From JAWXBG01 sp044375415 (GTDB lineage Bacteria; Bacteroidota; Bacteroidia; Flavobacteriales_D; Sanyastnellaceae), in the NCBI GenBank assembly GCA_044375415.1, contig JBILMS010000073.1, positions 1 to 14,163 on the forward strand: a DNA stretch of 14,163 nucleotides. Reading direction: 5' to 3'. Positions within the stretch are counted from its first letter, which is position 1. Each line of letters starts with the position of its first letter. The notes under the pieces were generated by a model. It searched no databases and was not told where the DNA came from. It saw nothing but the letters and a program-made list of their open reading frames with translations. The translations under genes were made by a program, and so were the position numbers. Positions 6,804 through 13,266 of the stretch are shown one piece after another.

Positions 6804-7364
6804 TTATAAGATGTTAGGTAAAATGAGCCAAGTGAAGGTGAGTCCTCCAATGAAAAATCCGATGACTGCAATCAAAGATGGTAACTGCAAGTTGCTGAGT
6901 CCACTGATAGCATGTCCACTCGTACACCCGCCGGCATACCTTGTTCCAAAACCTACCAAAAATCCTCCCAGAAGCAGAAGAGTCCAGGAAAGACCATTTT
7001 GCAAAGCTGCTACCGAGAATAATTCGTCCGGTTGATAAGTAGAACCGGCACTTTGAATTCCTTTGGATTGTAAAAATTCGGTGGTAGCATCTGAAAGAAG
7101 TACGCCCTGATCGGCTCCAAGATAGTTGTAGCCAATGTAGCCACCAATCATACTGCCAAGGACAATGGCCAGATTCCAAATATCTTTTTTCCAATCGAAC
7201 CTAAAATATTCGGCAAACCTTCCCGCTCCTCCAATAGAGCAAAGAGTGCGGAAGTTGGATGAAAGTCCAAAACGTTTCCCCAAGAGCAATAAAGTCACCA
7301 TTGTAAGTGTGATCAAAGGCCCGGCCACGTACCAAGGCCAAGGGGAGAGGATCATGTCTGTCAT
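6804..7364 (-). CDS. YeeE/YedE-type sulfur transporter subunit, N-terminal half (PmpA-like)
   Basis: This 186-residue protein has about four or five membrane segments (about 11-29, 63-82, 125-141 and 160-182). It carries two conserved cysteine sites of the sulf_transp family: TLCSIGG (C42) and the hallmark YAGGCTSGHAISG (C147). Known YeeE proteins relay thiosulfate through membrane cysteines; the equivalence of C42 and C147 to those is likely but unproven. It is the first gene of the two-gene unit with 6388-6795 and is divergent from the PagL-like gene, with 109 bp between their starts. That gap contains a 19-bp inverted repeat (7410-7428) which could control either side. No exact -7 box for this gene was found. 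Confidence 0.88.
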   Translation of the reverse strand: MTDMILSPWPWYVAGPLITLTMVTLLLLGKRFGLSSNFRTLCSIGGAGRFAEYFRFDWKKDIWNLAIVLGSMIGGYIGYNYLGADQGVLLSDATTEFLQSKGIQSAGSTYQPDELFSVAALQNGLSWTLLLLGGFLVGFGTRYAGGCTSGHAISGLSNLQLPSLIAVIGFFIGGLTFTWLILPNIL

Positions 7365-7409
7365 CTTCCGGTGTATTTAGGATAATTAAGGTAAAGCAAG
7401 AAAGTTGTC

Positions 7410-7428
7410 GAATATAAAACGCATATTC
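7410..7428. promoter_or_regulatory. Inverted repeat, possible operator in divergent region
   Basis: GAATAT-aaaacgc-ATATTC is a perfect 6-bp inverted repeat with a 7-base spacer. It lies in the 109-bp region between the divergent sulfur transporter genes and the PagL-like gene, 9 bp upstream of the -33 TTG of the plus-strand promoter. The 13-bp centre-to-centre half-site spacing is compatible with a dimeric regulator. No T run follows, so it is not a terminator. No regulator gene is nearby; function is inferred. Confidence 0.4.
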
Positions 7429-7437
7429 TCGATTTGG

Positions 7438-7469
7438 TTGCCTCATGAGGTTGTCAACTACTACATTTG
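7438..7469 (+). promoter_or_regulatory. Promoter for the PagL-like gene (near-leaderless)
   Basis: TTG (7438-7440), a 21-bp spacer and TACATTTG (7462-7469) match the Bacteroidota TTG / TAnnTTTG promoter well. The -7 box ends only 4 bp before the ATG at 7474. Transcription usually starts a few bases after this box, so the mRNA would begin at or almost at the start codon. Confidence 0.65.
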
Positions 7470-7473
7470 ACGC

Positions 7474-8640
7474 ATGAAGTCGGCAGGCCTTGCTCTTTTA
7501 CTCTTTTTTCTGACCAATATTTTCACAGCACAGGAGATTGCCGTGCAACCGAAATTTGACCGTGGTTTATCTTTTACCATTTCCCCGCATTATGGATTTA
7601 TAGCCGCCCACACTCCCCAAATGGAGCATCTCATTCAAGGACATTCAAGAGGTATTTCAGGAAGTATTTTGTGGGGGTCTACAAGACGTGCACTGTGGGA
7701 AGGAAAGTACAATTTTCCGGATGCGGGAATTGATTTTTTCGTCAATAATACCGGCAACTACAAACAATTGGGGACACAAATTACCGGTACTTTTTTTATG
7801 GATTTACCTTTAAATAAAGTTCAATACAAAAAAGGAAAAACACGATCGGAAGATGAGTATGTTGAACCTTGGCATCGTCTTGGTTTAGGAATTGGCGTTG
7901 GCTATTCCTCCAAAATCTGGGATCTTGAAAATAATCGTCAAGCTAATGTCCTAGGCTCCCAATTAAATGTAGGCATTGTTTTACAATACAAAATAGATAT
8001 TTGGGAAACGTCGGCCTATGCTATTCAAACCGGAATGCGTATTACGCACTATTCCAATGGCGCCCTTCAATTACCCAATCTTGGCACAAATAATTTGAGT
8101 GTATTTACTGCCTTTCGCTGGAAAAATAGAAGATACAGAGAGATTCCAAAAGAAAATGTGGAGGACCAAGAAAGAGGAATCATAGGCTGGATTACCTTTA
8201 TTCGATCGTGGCATCAAAGTTTAGGACTATTCGTTGGACTGAAAGAAATTCCACCTCCCTATGGTAAAAAATTCACCACACTTTCTTTGTCTTATTTATT
8301 AGACCGCAGGCAAAGTTTCAAGAGTAGTTTTGGAATAGGTCTCGATATTTTCCGAAATTCTTCTATAGGGGTTTTACTGGAACGTAGAGATAACAATGAT
8401 CGACAAATCGACATTATACAATCCGGAGCCGTTCTATCGTACACCTTGCACTTCGATGAATTTGAGTTTAAAATACAACAAGGATTTTACCTGAGGGATA
8501 AGTGGAAAGACAATGGATTTTTGTATCATCGTTTTGGGTTAAGGTATTTACTGAGCGAAAAAGTGTTCCTGAATCTTATGCTCAAGACTCATTTCGCTAA
8601 AGCAGATCACGGTGAACTAGGAATTGGATATCGATTTTAA
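7474..8640 (+). CDS. PagL-like acyloxyacyl hydrolase (outer-membrane lipid A deacylase homologue)
   Basis: The protein has 388 residues with a signal peptide (about 1-19, FTAQ|E) and a beta-rich body ending in phenylalanine (GIGYRF), as expected of an outer-membrane barrel. The PagL active-site signature HYSNG is at 192-196 (H192, S194). PagL removes the 3-O acyl chain of lipid A at the outer membrane. Proteobacterial PagL is less than half this length; the extended C-terminal part (about 235-388) with YHRFGLRYLL and LKTHFAKADHGELG is characteristic of the Bacteroidota branch. The third PagL catalytic residue, a Glu twelve residues after the Ser, is Asn206 here. The next in-frame Met is residue 50, inside the mature part, so the ATG at 7474 is right. 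It abuts the GIN lipoprotein gene. Family is confident; activity is uncertain. Confidence 0.82.
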   Translation: MKSAGLALLLFFLTNIFTAQEIAVQPKFDRGLSFTISPHYGFIAAHTPQMEHLIQGHSRGISGSILWGSTRRALWEGKYNFPDAGIDFFVNNTGNYKQLGTQITGTFFMDLPLNKVQYKKGKTRSEDEYVEPWHRLGLGIGVGYSSKIWDLENNRQANVLGSQLNVGIVLQYKIDIWETSAYAIQTGMRITHYSNGALQLPNLGTNNLSVFTAFRWKNRRYREIPKENVEDQERGIIGWITFIRSWHQSLGLFVGLKEIPPPYGKKFTTLSLSYLLDRRQSFKSSFGIGLDIFRNSSIGVLLERRDNNDRQIDIIQSGAVLSYTLHFDEFEFKIQQGFYLRDKWKDNGFLYHRFGLRYLLSEKVFLNLMLKTHFAKADHGELGIGYRF

Positions 8641-9387
8641 ATGAAAAGAACTACACATACCTCTTTCCTGATTTCGATGGTCTTCGTTGCCCTTCTTGCT
8701 TGCAACAAAGAAGAAGCACCCGATTGTTTTCAAAGTGCCGGAGAATACCGCACAGAACGTCGGGAGCTAGAGCCCTTTAATCTATTGGAATTACGAGATT
8801 ACATTCAATTGGAGTTGCACGATACCGATGTTTATTTCATCGAAGTAACGGCTCCCGAAAATCTGATTCCTGATATATCAACGAGTTTTGAAAATGGAAA
8901 ACTTGAGATACGTAATAACAATACGTGCAATTGGGTGAGATCATACAAAAACAAAATAACAGTTCGTATTCATGCTCCGAATTTCCCTGAAATTGAAAAC
9001 TTCGGAACAGGGAATATTACTTCTTTGAACACCATAGGAGGAGGGCGTTTAATTATCCAAAACAGACATTCTGCAGGCCTTATAAATCTGGATGTAAATC
9101 TCGATACCTTGAGCATCTATATGCACACCGGAGTAAGTGATGCACTGATTACCGGTAGTGCCACTACAACGGAATTATTTAATCAGGGACTAGGATTTGT
9201 AGATGCTCGACATTTGGAAAGCCAATACACTTTTTGCAATAATTCATCGATCAATGATATGTATCTCAGAGCCGATCAATACCTCTATGCTTTGATACAA
9301 TTTTCGGGAAACATTTATCTAGGTGGCAATCCTCCGGACATAGATCTAATCATTGAAGGAGATGGGGAACTTTTGTCGATTCCATAA
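8641..9387 (+). CDS. GIN-domain (DUF2807) lipoprotein
   Basis: This 248-residue exported lipoprotein has a signal peptide with lipobox ALLAC (Cys21 the lipidated residue). The body is a repetitive beta-solenoid-like GIN/DUF2807 domain (about 40-245), with the typical opening of an FNLLELRDYIQLEL segment and the LEIRNNNTCNWVRSYK stretch (88-103). Cys29 and Cys96 could pair in the periplasm. The family is abundant in Bacteroidota and is annotated as a putative adhesin head, but its function is not established. The ATG follows the TAA of the PagL-like gene with no gap, so the two are cotranscribed and probably translationally coupled. The convergent thioesterase gene ends 22 bp away. A weak GATTC/GAATC hairpin overlaps the stop, without a T run. 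Confidence 0.85.
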   Translation: MKRTTHTSFLISMVFVALLACNKEEAPDCFQSAGEYRTERRELEPFNLLELRDYIQLELHDTDVYFIEVTAPENLIPDISTSFENGKLEIRNNNTCNWVRSYKNKITVRIHAPNFPEIENFGTGNITSLNTIGGGRLIIQNRHSAGLINLDVNLDTLSIYMHTGVSDALITGSATTTELFNQGLGFVDARHLESQYTFCNNSSINDMYLRADQYLYALIQFSGNIYLGGNPPDIDLIIEGDGELLSIP

Positions 9388-9409
9388 GAATCAACTTGAT
9401 CGAAAATCT

Positions 9410-9811
9410 TTAGTAATAAGGCTCAAATACCCCACTCACAAAATCCGGACATCTCATGGGTTTTCCTGAAGTTTTATCTACAAAAACCAAGTCCGTTTGA
9501 GCTGTATTCAAGAGCTCGTCGCCACGGAAAGTTTGGTATTCGAAACGTATACGGACTGCAGGTAATACCGGGACTTTTGTGATGATCAATAACTCATCAT
9601 CATAATAGGCAGGTTTGTGAAACTTGATGGAATACTCTGATACGGGAAGCAAAATTCCACTGTCCTCCAATTGACGATAACTGATCCCCAAAGTCCTTAA
9701 TGCTTCTACACGAGCTACTTCGAAATAAGTCGCATAATTGCCATAATAACTGTAACCCATGCGATCCGTTTCCGCATACCGCACTCTTAATTTTATCTCT
9801 GTTTGATACAT
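9410..9811 (-). CDS. YbgC-type acyl-CoA thioesterase (hotdog fold)
   Basis: The 133-residue single hotdog domain opens with RVRYAETDRMGYSYYGNYATYFEVAR (split: RVRYAETDRMG at 9-19, then YSYYGNYATYFEVAR at 20-34). D16 is the expected catalytic Asp of the 4HBT family. Where many family members have a His in the YHxNY motif, this protein has Gly (YYGNY), a variant common in Bacteroidota homologues. Members hydrolyse acyl-CoA thioesters in the cytosol, and some act with the Tol-Pal region; no Tol-Pal genes are here. It is the last gene of the minus-strand operon and starts 2 bp after the stop of the membrane Fe-S gene. Whether it serves that redox pair or is a housekeeping passenger is unclear. 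Confidence 0.9.
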   Translation of the reverse strand: MYQTEIKLRVRYAETDRMGYSYYGNYATYFEVARVEALRTLGISYRQLEDSGILLPVSEYSIKFHKPAYYDDELLIITKVPVLPAVRIRFEYQTFRGDELLNTAQTDLVFVDKTSGKPMRCPDFVSGVFEPYY

Positions 9812-9813
9812 AC

Positions 9814-11196
9814 CTATACGTTCAATTTTGCCCCCTCTTTTCCAATCAAAATCGGATTGTCGTCTACCCTATTTCTCACATTTCCATTCTCCAGTTTGAG
9901 CACTCCTCTGGGACAAACAGAGGAACAAATTCCGCATCCTACACACGAGGCTCGCACGATGTTTTGTCCCTTCTGTGCATAACTTCTCACATCAATTCCC
10001 ATCTCACAATACTTCGAACAGTTGCCACAAGAAATACATTGCCCGCCGTTCGTTGTAATTCTAAATCGCGAAAAATACTTTTGCAAAATACCTAAATAAC
10101 CGGCAAGTGGACAGCCAAATCTACACCATACGCGAGTGCCCAATATTGGATAAAATCCAACTCCTATTACTCCCGAAAACATAGCTCCTATTACAAAACC
10201 ATAAGGCTTTTGATAATACTCATAGATACTTAAGCCTAAAAAGGTGGATGCTCCCGTAAAATAACCGTACAAGGTTGCAAGAGTCATTACAAATACTAAG
10301 ATCATCACGGAATAAATGATCCATCGTTCCAACTTCCATGACGCAAGTGTTTTTGATGAATTTTGTCTAAAAGAATCTCCGGCAGTTTCTGCTAATCCTC
10401 CACATCCACACACCCAACTGCAATACCATCTTTTACCAAAAAAATAAGTAAGCACCGGTGTTACTAATAAAAACATGGCTATACCAAAGACGAGGTAAAA
10501 CATACCCAGAGATCCACTCGCCTGCATATTGTCTAAATGCCAACTATGAAAGAAATCATAATTTAAAGGCCACATATTTTTTAAATCTGCATCAATATAG
10601 GGTTGACCCATTCTCATCGCTTCGAGAATTTCCGGAATCATATATGCCAATATCAATTGAACACCAATGATCGAAATGGTCCTGTACTTATGATATCGAT
10701 TGCTTCTGTATTTCAGAATGAACTTTATTCCAAGTGCCAATATGGATAAGGTGTACAAGGTGCCATAAACAAACCACTGACTAGCCGATTGATTTTTAAT
10801 CCACATACTCAATGGGTCAAAAAATGCAATGAGTCCGCGATTTGCAGCTCCTTCGGATGCTAATCCCAGCAACTCGGGATACCAATACAAAAGGATGTAA
10901 AATGCAGTTAATGTGATGCCCACTAACCATCCCGTTACTCCCCTTCCGGTAAGTCCATAAAAAGTAACAAAATTGTTTTTTATGCCTGCCGGTTGTAGCG
11001 TGTATTTTCTCCAAGCATAAATGGATACTCCGGATGTAATGGATACAAGTGAAAAAATAAGCACCAAACCCTCACCCATGGGCAAGCCAACTACGGCGAG
11101 AAATAATGCCAATACTCCCGATAGTCCGAGAGCCAATCCGAGCGTTTGCAAGGAATCTGCTTTTATGTGCAGACCGGCTGTGTTTATGTTGCTCAT
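9814..11196 (-). CDS. Polytopic membrane 4Fe-4S protein (NapH/NosR/CcoG-like)
   Basis: The 460-residue protein has about eight membrane helices (roughly 20-38, 42-61, 88-106, 141-161, 174-192, 230-252, 292-312 and 334-352), with cysteines at helix ends and in a C-terminal domain. Near the membrane it has YCSWVCGCGG (C259, C263, C265) and WCRFGCPLAG (C358, C362), the CxxxC(P) motifs typical of NapH/NosR-type proteins. The first motif carries CGC instead of CP. Two ferredoxin motifs follow: CISCGNCSKYC (C387, C390, C393, C397) and CVGCGICSSVCP (C418, C421, C424, C428), enough for two 4Fe-4S clusters. Unlike NosR it has no FMN-binding periplasmic domain. Its ATG overlaps the stop of the FAD oxidoreductase by 4 bp. 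It probably carries electrons between the FAD protein and a membrane or periplasmic acceptor; the acceptor is unknown. Confidence 0.85.
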   Translation of the reverse strand: MSNINTAGLHIKADSLQTLGLALGLSGVLALFLAVVGLPMGEGLVLIFSLVSITSGVSIYAWRKYTLQPAGIKNNFVTFYGLTGRGVTGWLVGITLTAFYILLYWYPELLGLASEGAANRGLIAFFDPLSMWIKNQSASQWFVYGTLYTLSILALGIKFILKYRSNRYHKYRTISIIGVQLILAYMIPEILEAMRMGQPYIDADLKNMWPLNYDFFHSWHLDNMQASGSLGMFYLVFGIAMFLLVTPVLTYFFGKRWYCSWVCGCGGLAETAGDSFRQNSSKTLASWKLERWIIYSVMILVFVMTLATLYGYFTGASTFLGLSIYEYYQKPYGFVIGAMFSGVIGVGFYPILGTRVWCRFGCPLAGYLGILQKYFSRFRITTNGGQCISCGNCSKYCEMGIDVRSYAQKGQNIVRASCVGCGICSSVCPRGVLKLENGNVRNRVDDNPILIGKEGAKLNV

Positions 11197-12536
11197 GACT
11201 TTTCTTGCAGATTAGTTTGTTTAGAATTCCAACTTTCTCGAATTCTCCCTTCTTCACGAGTAAAAAACTCAGGATCAAAATTGGCCTCCGCCAAATGTTC
11301 GATTACAAAATCTACTTCCCTTTTTTCGTTTAACCAACGATCAAAAACTTCGTGGCGCATTCGAATTCCAAAAACATTTATCCCAATAAAAAGTCTATCT
11401 GATTTCTGATAAACGATGTGGACACATTTTTTTCCGTCGGAATGTTCCCAATAAAAATGATCCTCATTTTCACTTCGTTTGCTTGTCACAATTCCGTAGG
11501 TCTGATATTCTATATCGAAAAATTTTGCACTGTTGAACCAATGACCGGGTTGGTATGTGGTCTGATTACCACAAATAGTTTGAGCAACTGTTTCGCCCAT
11601 CATCCTGCCGGTGTACCAAACTTGTTCTATGGCTTTTCTTCCTTCTCGAGGGACTCTCATTTCAGAACAATCTCCAATTGCATAGATGTTCGGAATGTTG
11701 GTTCGCAAATAAGAATCAACGAGAATACCTCTGTTCATCTCTATTTCAGAGCCTTCGAGAAAACCGATGTTGGCACTAACTCCGACTGTCAAACCTACCA
11801 ATTGACAATCGACATTTTCTCCTTTTTTTGTTTTTATTGATCCGACTCTACCCGACCCATCGTCAATAATTGAATCCAACTCTTCGCCCAATCGCACATC
11901 AATTCCATGCTCTCGAAGATGCCTCGTTACGAGTAGGCCTTCTTCTTCGGGAAGCACACCACCCCAAAATCTATCTTCGCGAACAAGAATGGTCACGGAG
12001 ATGTGCCTTGTGACTAGCATCTCGGCCATTTCAACTCCAATTAATCCACCACCCACAATTACAGCTCTTTTCACTCGACGATCTGATGGCAGTGCATTCC
12101 AGGGATGCGTATTTGACTCCAGTTCTTGTAGGTCTTGATAACTATATAAACCTTGAACGCCCTTCAAATTTTCGCCGGGCCAACCGAACTTATTGCTTTT
12201 ACTTCCGGAGGCAATAATCAGATCATCGTACTTAATTTGTTTGCCTGTATTAGTAAAAACGAGTTTATCCTCCGGTCGAATTTTTTCAACTCGCGCTTTT
12301 TCTAGATTTATCCGATTTTTAATCCAAAAATGCGGCTCGTAAGGCTGAGTATCTTGGAAGGTCATGTGGCCCATGTATATGTACATAAGGGCTGTTCGGC
12401 TAAAAAAATAGTCCGTTTCAACTGAAATCACCGTGATTTTACAGTCCGACATTTTACGAATGTGTCGCGCTGCAGTAATACCACTAATGCCATTTCCAAT
12501 TATGACAATATGACGACTTTTGCTCTTTTCATCCAT
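11193..12536 (-). CDS. NAD(P)/FAD-dependent pyridine nucleotide-disulfide-type oxidoreductase
   Basis: The 447-residue soluble protein is related to NirB N-terminal and rubredoxin/ferredoxin reductases. The FAD Rossmann motif GNGISG is at 14-19, with an acidic residue ending the second strand (E40). A second, NAD(P)-binding motif GGGLIG is at 162-167, and the FAD-contacting YAIGDC is at 285-290. Residues ~330-447 form an extra C-terminal region that begins with NSAKFFDIEYQTYG and looks like the reductase C-terminal domain with a longer tail. No CxxC redox-active pair of the disulfide reductases is seen near residue 45, so it likely passes electrons directly to a protein partner. The partner is most probably the membrane Fe-S protein, whose start codon overlaps this stop. 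It heads the operon; TAAATTTC at about -20 is an imperfect -7 box. Confidence 0.87.
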   Translation of the reverse strand: MDEKSKSRHIVIIGNGISGITAARHIRKMSDCKITVISVETDYFFSRTALMYIYMGHMTFQDTQPYEPHFWIKNRINLEKARVEKIRPEDKLVFTNTGKQIKYDDLIIASGSKSNKFGWPGENLKGVQGLYSYQDLQELESNTHPWNALPSDRRVKRAVIVGGGLIGVEMAEMLVTRHISVTILVREDRFWGGVLPEEEGLLVTRHLREHGIDVRLGEELDSIIDDGSGRVGSIKTKKGENVDCQLVGLTVGVSANIGFLEGSEIEMNRGILVDSYLRTNIPNIYAIGDCSEMRVPREGRKAIEQVWYTGRMMGETVAQTICGNQTTYQPGHWFNSAKFFDIEYQTYGIVTSKRSENEDHFYWEHSDGKKCVHIVYQKSDRLFIGINVFGIRMRHEVFDRWLNEKREVDFVIEHLAEANFDPEFFTREEGRIRESWNSKQTNLQEKS

Positions 12537-12622
12537 CGTTTGCGAAGGTGATGAAATTTAGCCATGACTTTAGCAAATCCCACAAAAGTTAATGTTTCTT
12601 TAGAATTGGAGCTACACATCAC

Positions 12623-12631
12623 TTATCCACA
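12623..12631 (+). promoter_or_regulatory. Single DnaA-box match
   Basis: TTATCCACA matches the DnaA consensus TTATNCACA exactly. It lies in the 190-bp divergent region between the FAD operon and the NlpE-like gene. It is alone, with no cluster of boxes or AT-rich unwinding element, so an origin is not suggested. It may be chance or a DnaA-responsive site. Confidence 0.2.
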
Positions 12632-12698
12632 GAGACCGCGGAATTCGCTCCGGTAAGGTGAGCGGTTGCTTTTATGAGCAAATTCAGCCTCTTTGCCG

Positions 12699-12706
12699 TA
12701 CTTTTG
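12699..12706 (+). promoter_or_regulatory. -7 promoter box upstream of the NlpE-like gene
   Basis: TACTTTTG matches TAnnTTTG exactly and ends 20 bp before the ATG at 12727. No good -33 TTG is at normal spacing; the nearest one upstream, 12666-12668, is 30 bp away. Because the box falls between 12658 and 12727, it argues that the ATG at 12727 is the true start, since an earlier start would be upstream of the transcription start. Confidence 0.55.
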
Positions 12707-12726
12707 CGCCTCAAATCAAACTTATT

Positions 12727-13251
12727 ATGAAATATACTTCTCTTCTACTTTTTACTGTGGTATTGGCCTCATGCGGCGGAAACGATAATGGTCAAGCTAA
12801 TGGAGCAGGTCTTGCCGATACTACTCAAAATGCGAGTATCAATCCTGAAACAAAACCGATGCTTGAAAATCCTGTAGATCAAATCAAAGGAATTTTAGGA
12901 ACCTACGTTGGTCAACTTCCATGCGAGGACTGTGAATATGTGAAAGTAGCTGTTTCACTTAATGGCGATTTAACAGCGATTGTGAAGCAGAAAAAAGCCG
13001 GTGTAACAAACAACGATGGTATAGTTGGAGAGACAAAAGGTAAATGGGGTGCCGATGAATCGAAGTCAGATATTACAGTTACCGGTGATAACGGCAGTGT
13101 ATTCAAATATAGAATTGTAGATACCCAGCATTTAATTCCACTAGATGCGAATGGCAAACCTCTCGAATGTAGAATGAATTGTCAACTCGAAAAAGTTCAG
13201 CCGGGATCGTTAAACAATGTGGGAAACCAACCTACTACCGAGAAGAAGTAA
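12727..13251 (+). CDS. NlpE-like (N-terminal domain) lipoprotein
   Basis: The ATG at 12727 gives a 174-residue lipoprotein with signal peptide and lipobox LASC (Cys16 lipidated). A low-complexity Gly/Asn/Asp linker follows. The body starts at about residue 55 with GTYVGQLPCEDC, whose CxxC (C66, C69) and spacing match the NlpE N-terminal domain. A second cysteine pair, ECRMNC, sits near the end. In E. coli, NlpE is an outer-membrane copper- and surface-sensing lipoprotein acting on the Cpx system; this protein lacks the second NlpE domain, as is common in Bacteroidota. The open frame extends upstream to a GTG at 12658, but that start would precede the promoter and bury the signal peptide. mtaB begins 15 bp after its stop in the same frame. 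Role in copper sensing is inferred from family only. Confidence 0.82.
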   Translation: MKYTSLLLFTVVLASCGGNDNGQANGAGLADTTQNASINPETKPMLENPVDQIKGILGTYVGQLPCEDCEYVKVAVSLNGDLTAIVKQKKAGVTNNDGIVGETKGKWGADESKSDITVTGDNGSVFKYRIVDTQHLIPLDANGKPLECRMNCQLEKVQPGSLNNVGNQPTTEKK

Positions 13252-13266
13252 TTAATTGAAGCAACA

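Noticed and set aside
6317..6871. 184-codon minus-strand frame overlapping the YeeE/YedE genes
   Set aside because: It is an out-of-frame shadow of the sulfur transporter genes, rich in Ser, Arg and His, with no family resemblance.
9378..9392. GATTC-cataa-GAATC hairpin at the end of the GIN lipoprotein gene
   Set aside because: The stem is only 5 bp and no T run follows, so it does not support a terminator call.
12646..12664. CGCTC...GAGCG small hairpin upstream of the NlpE-like gene
   Set aside because: Only a 5-bp stem with a long loop; too weak to call a regulatory structure.
12658..12726. Upstream GTG extension of the NlpE-like gene
   Set aside because: It would place the signal peptide internally and begin before the -7 promoter box at 12699-12706.
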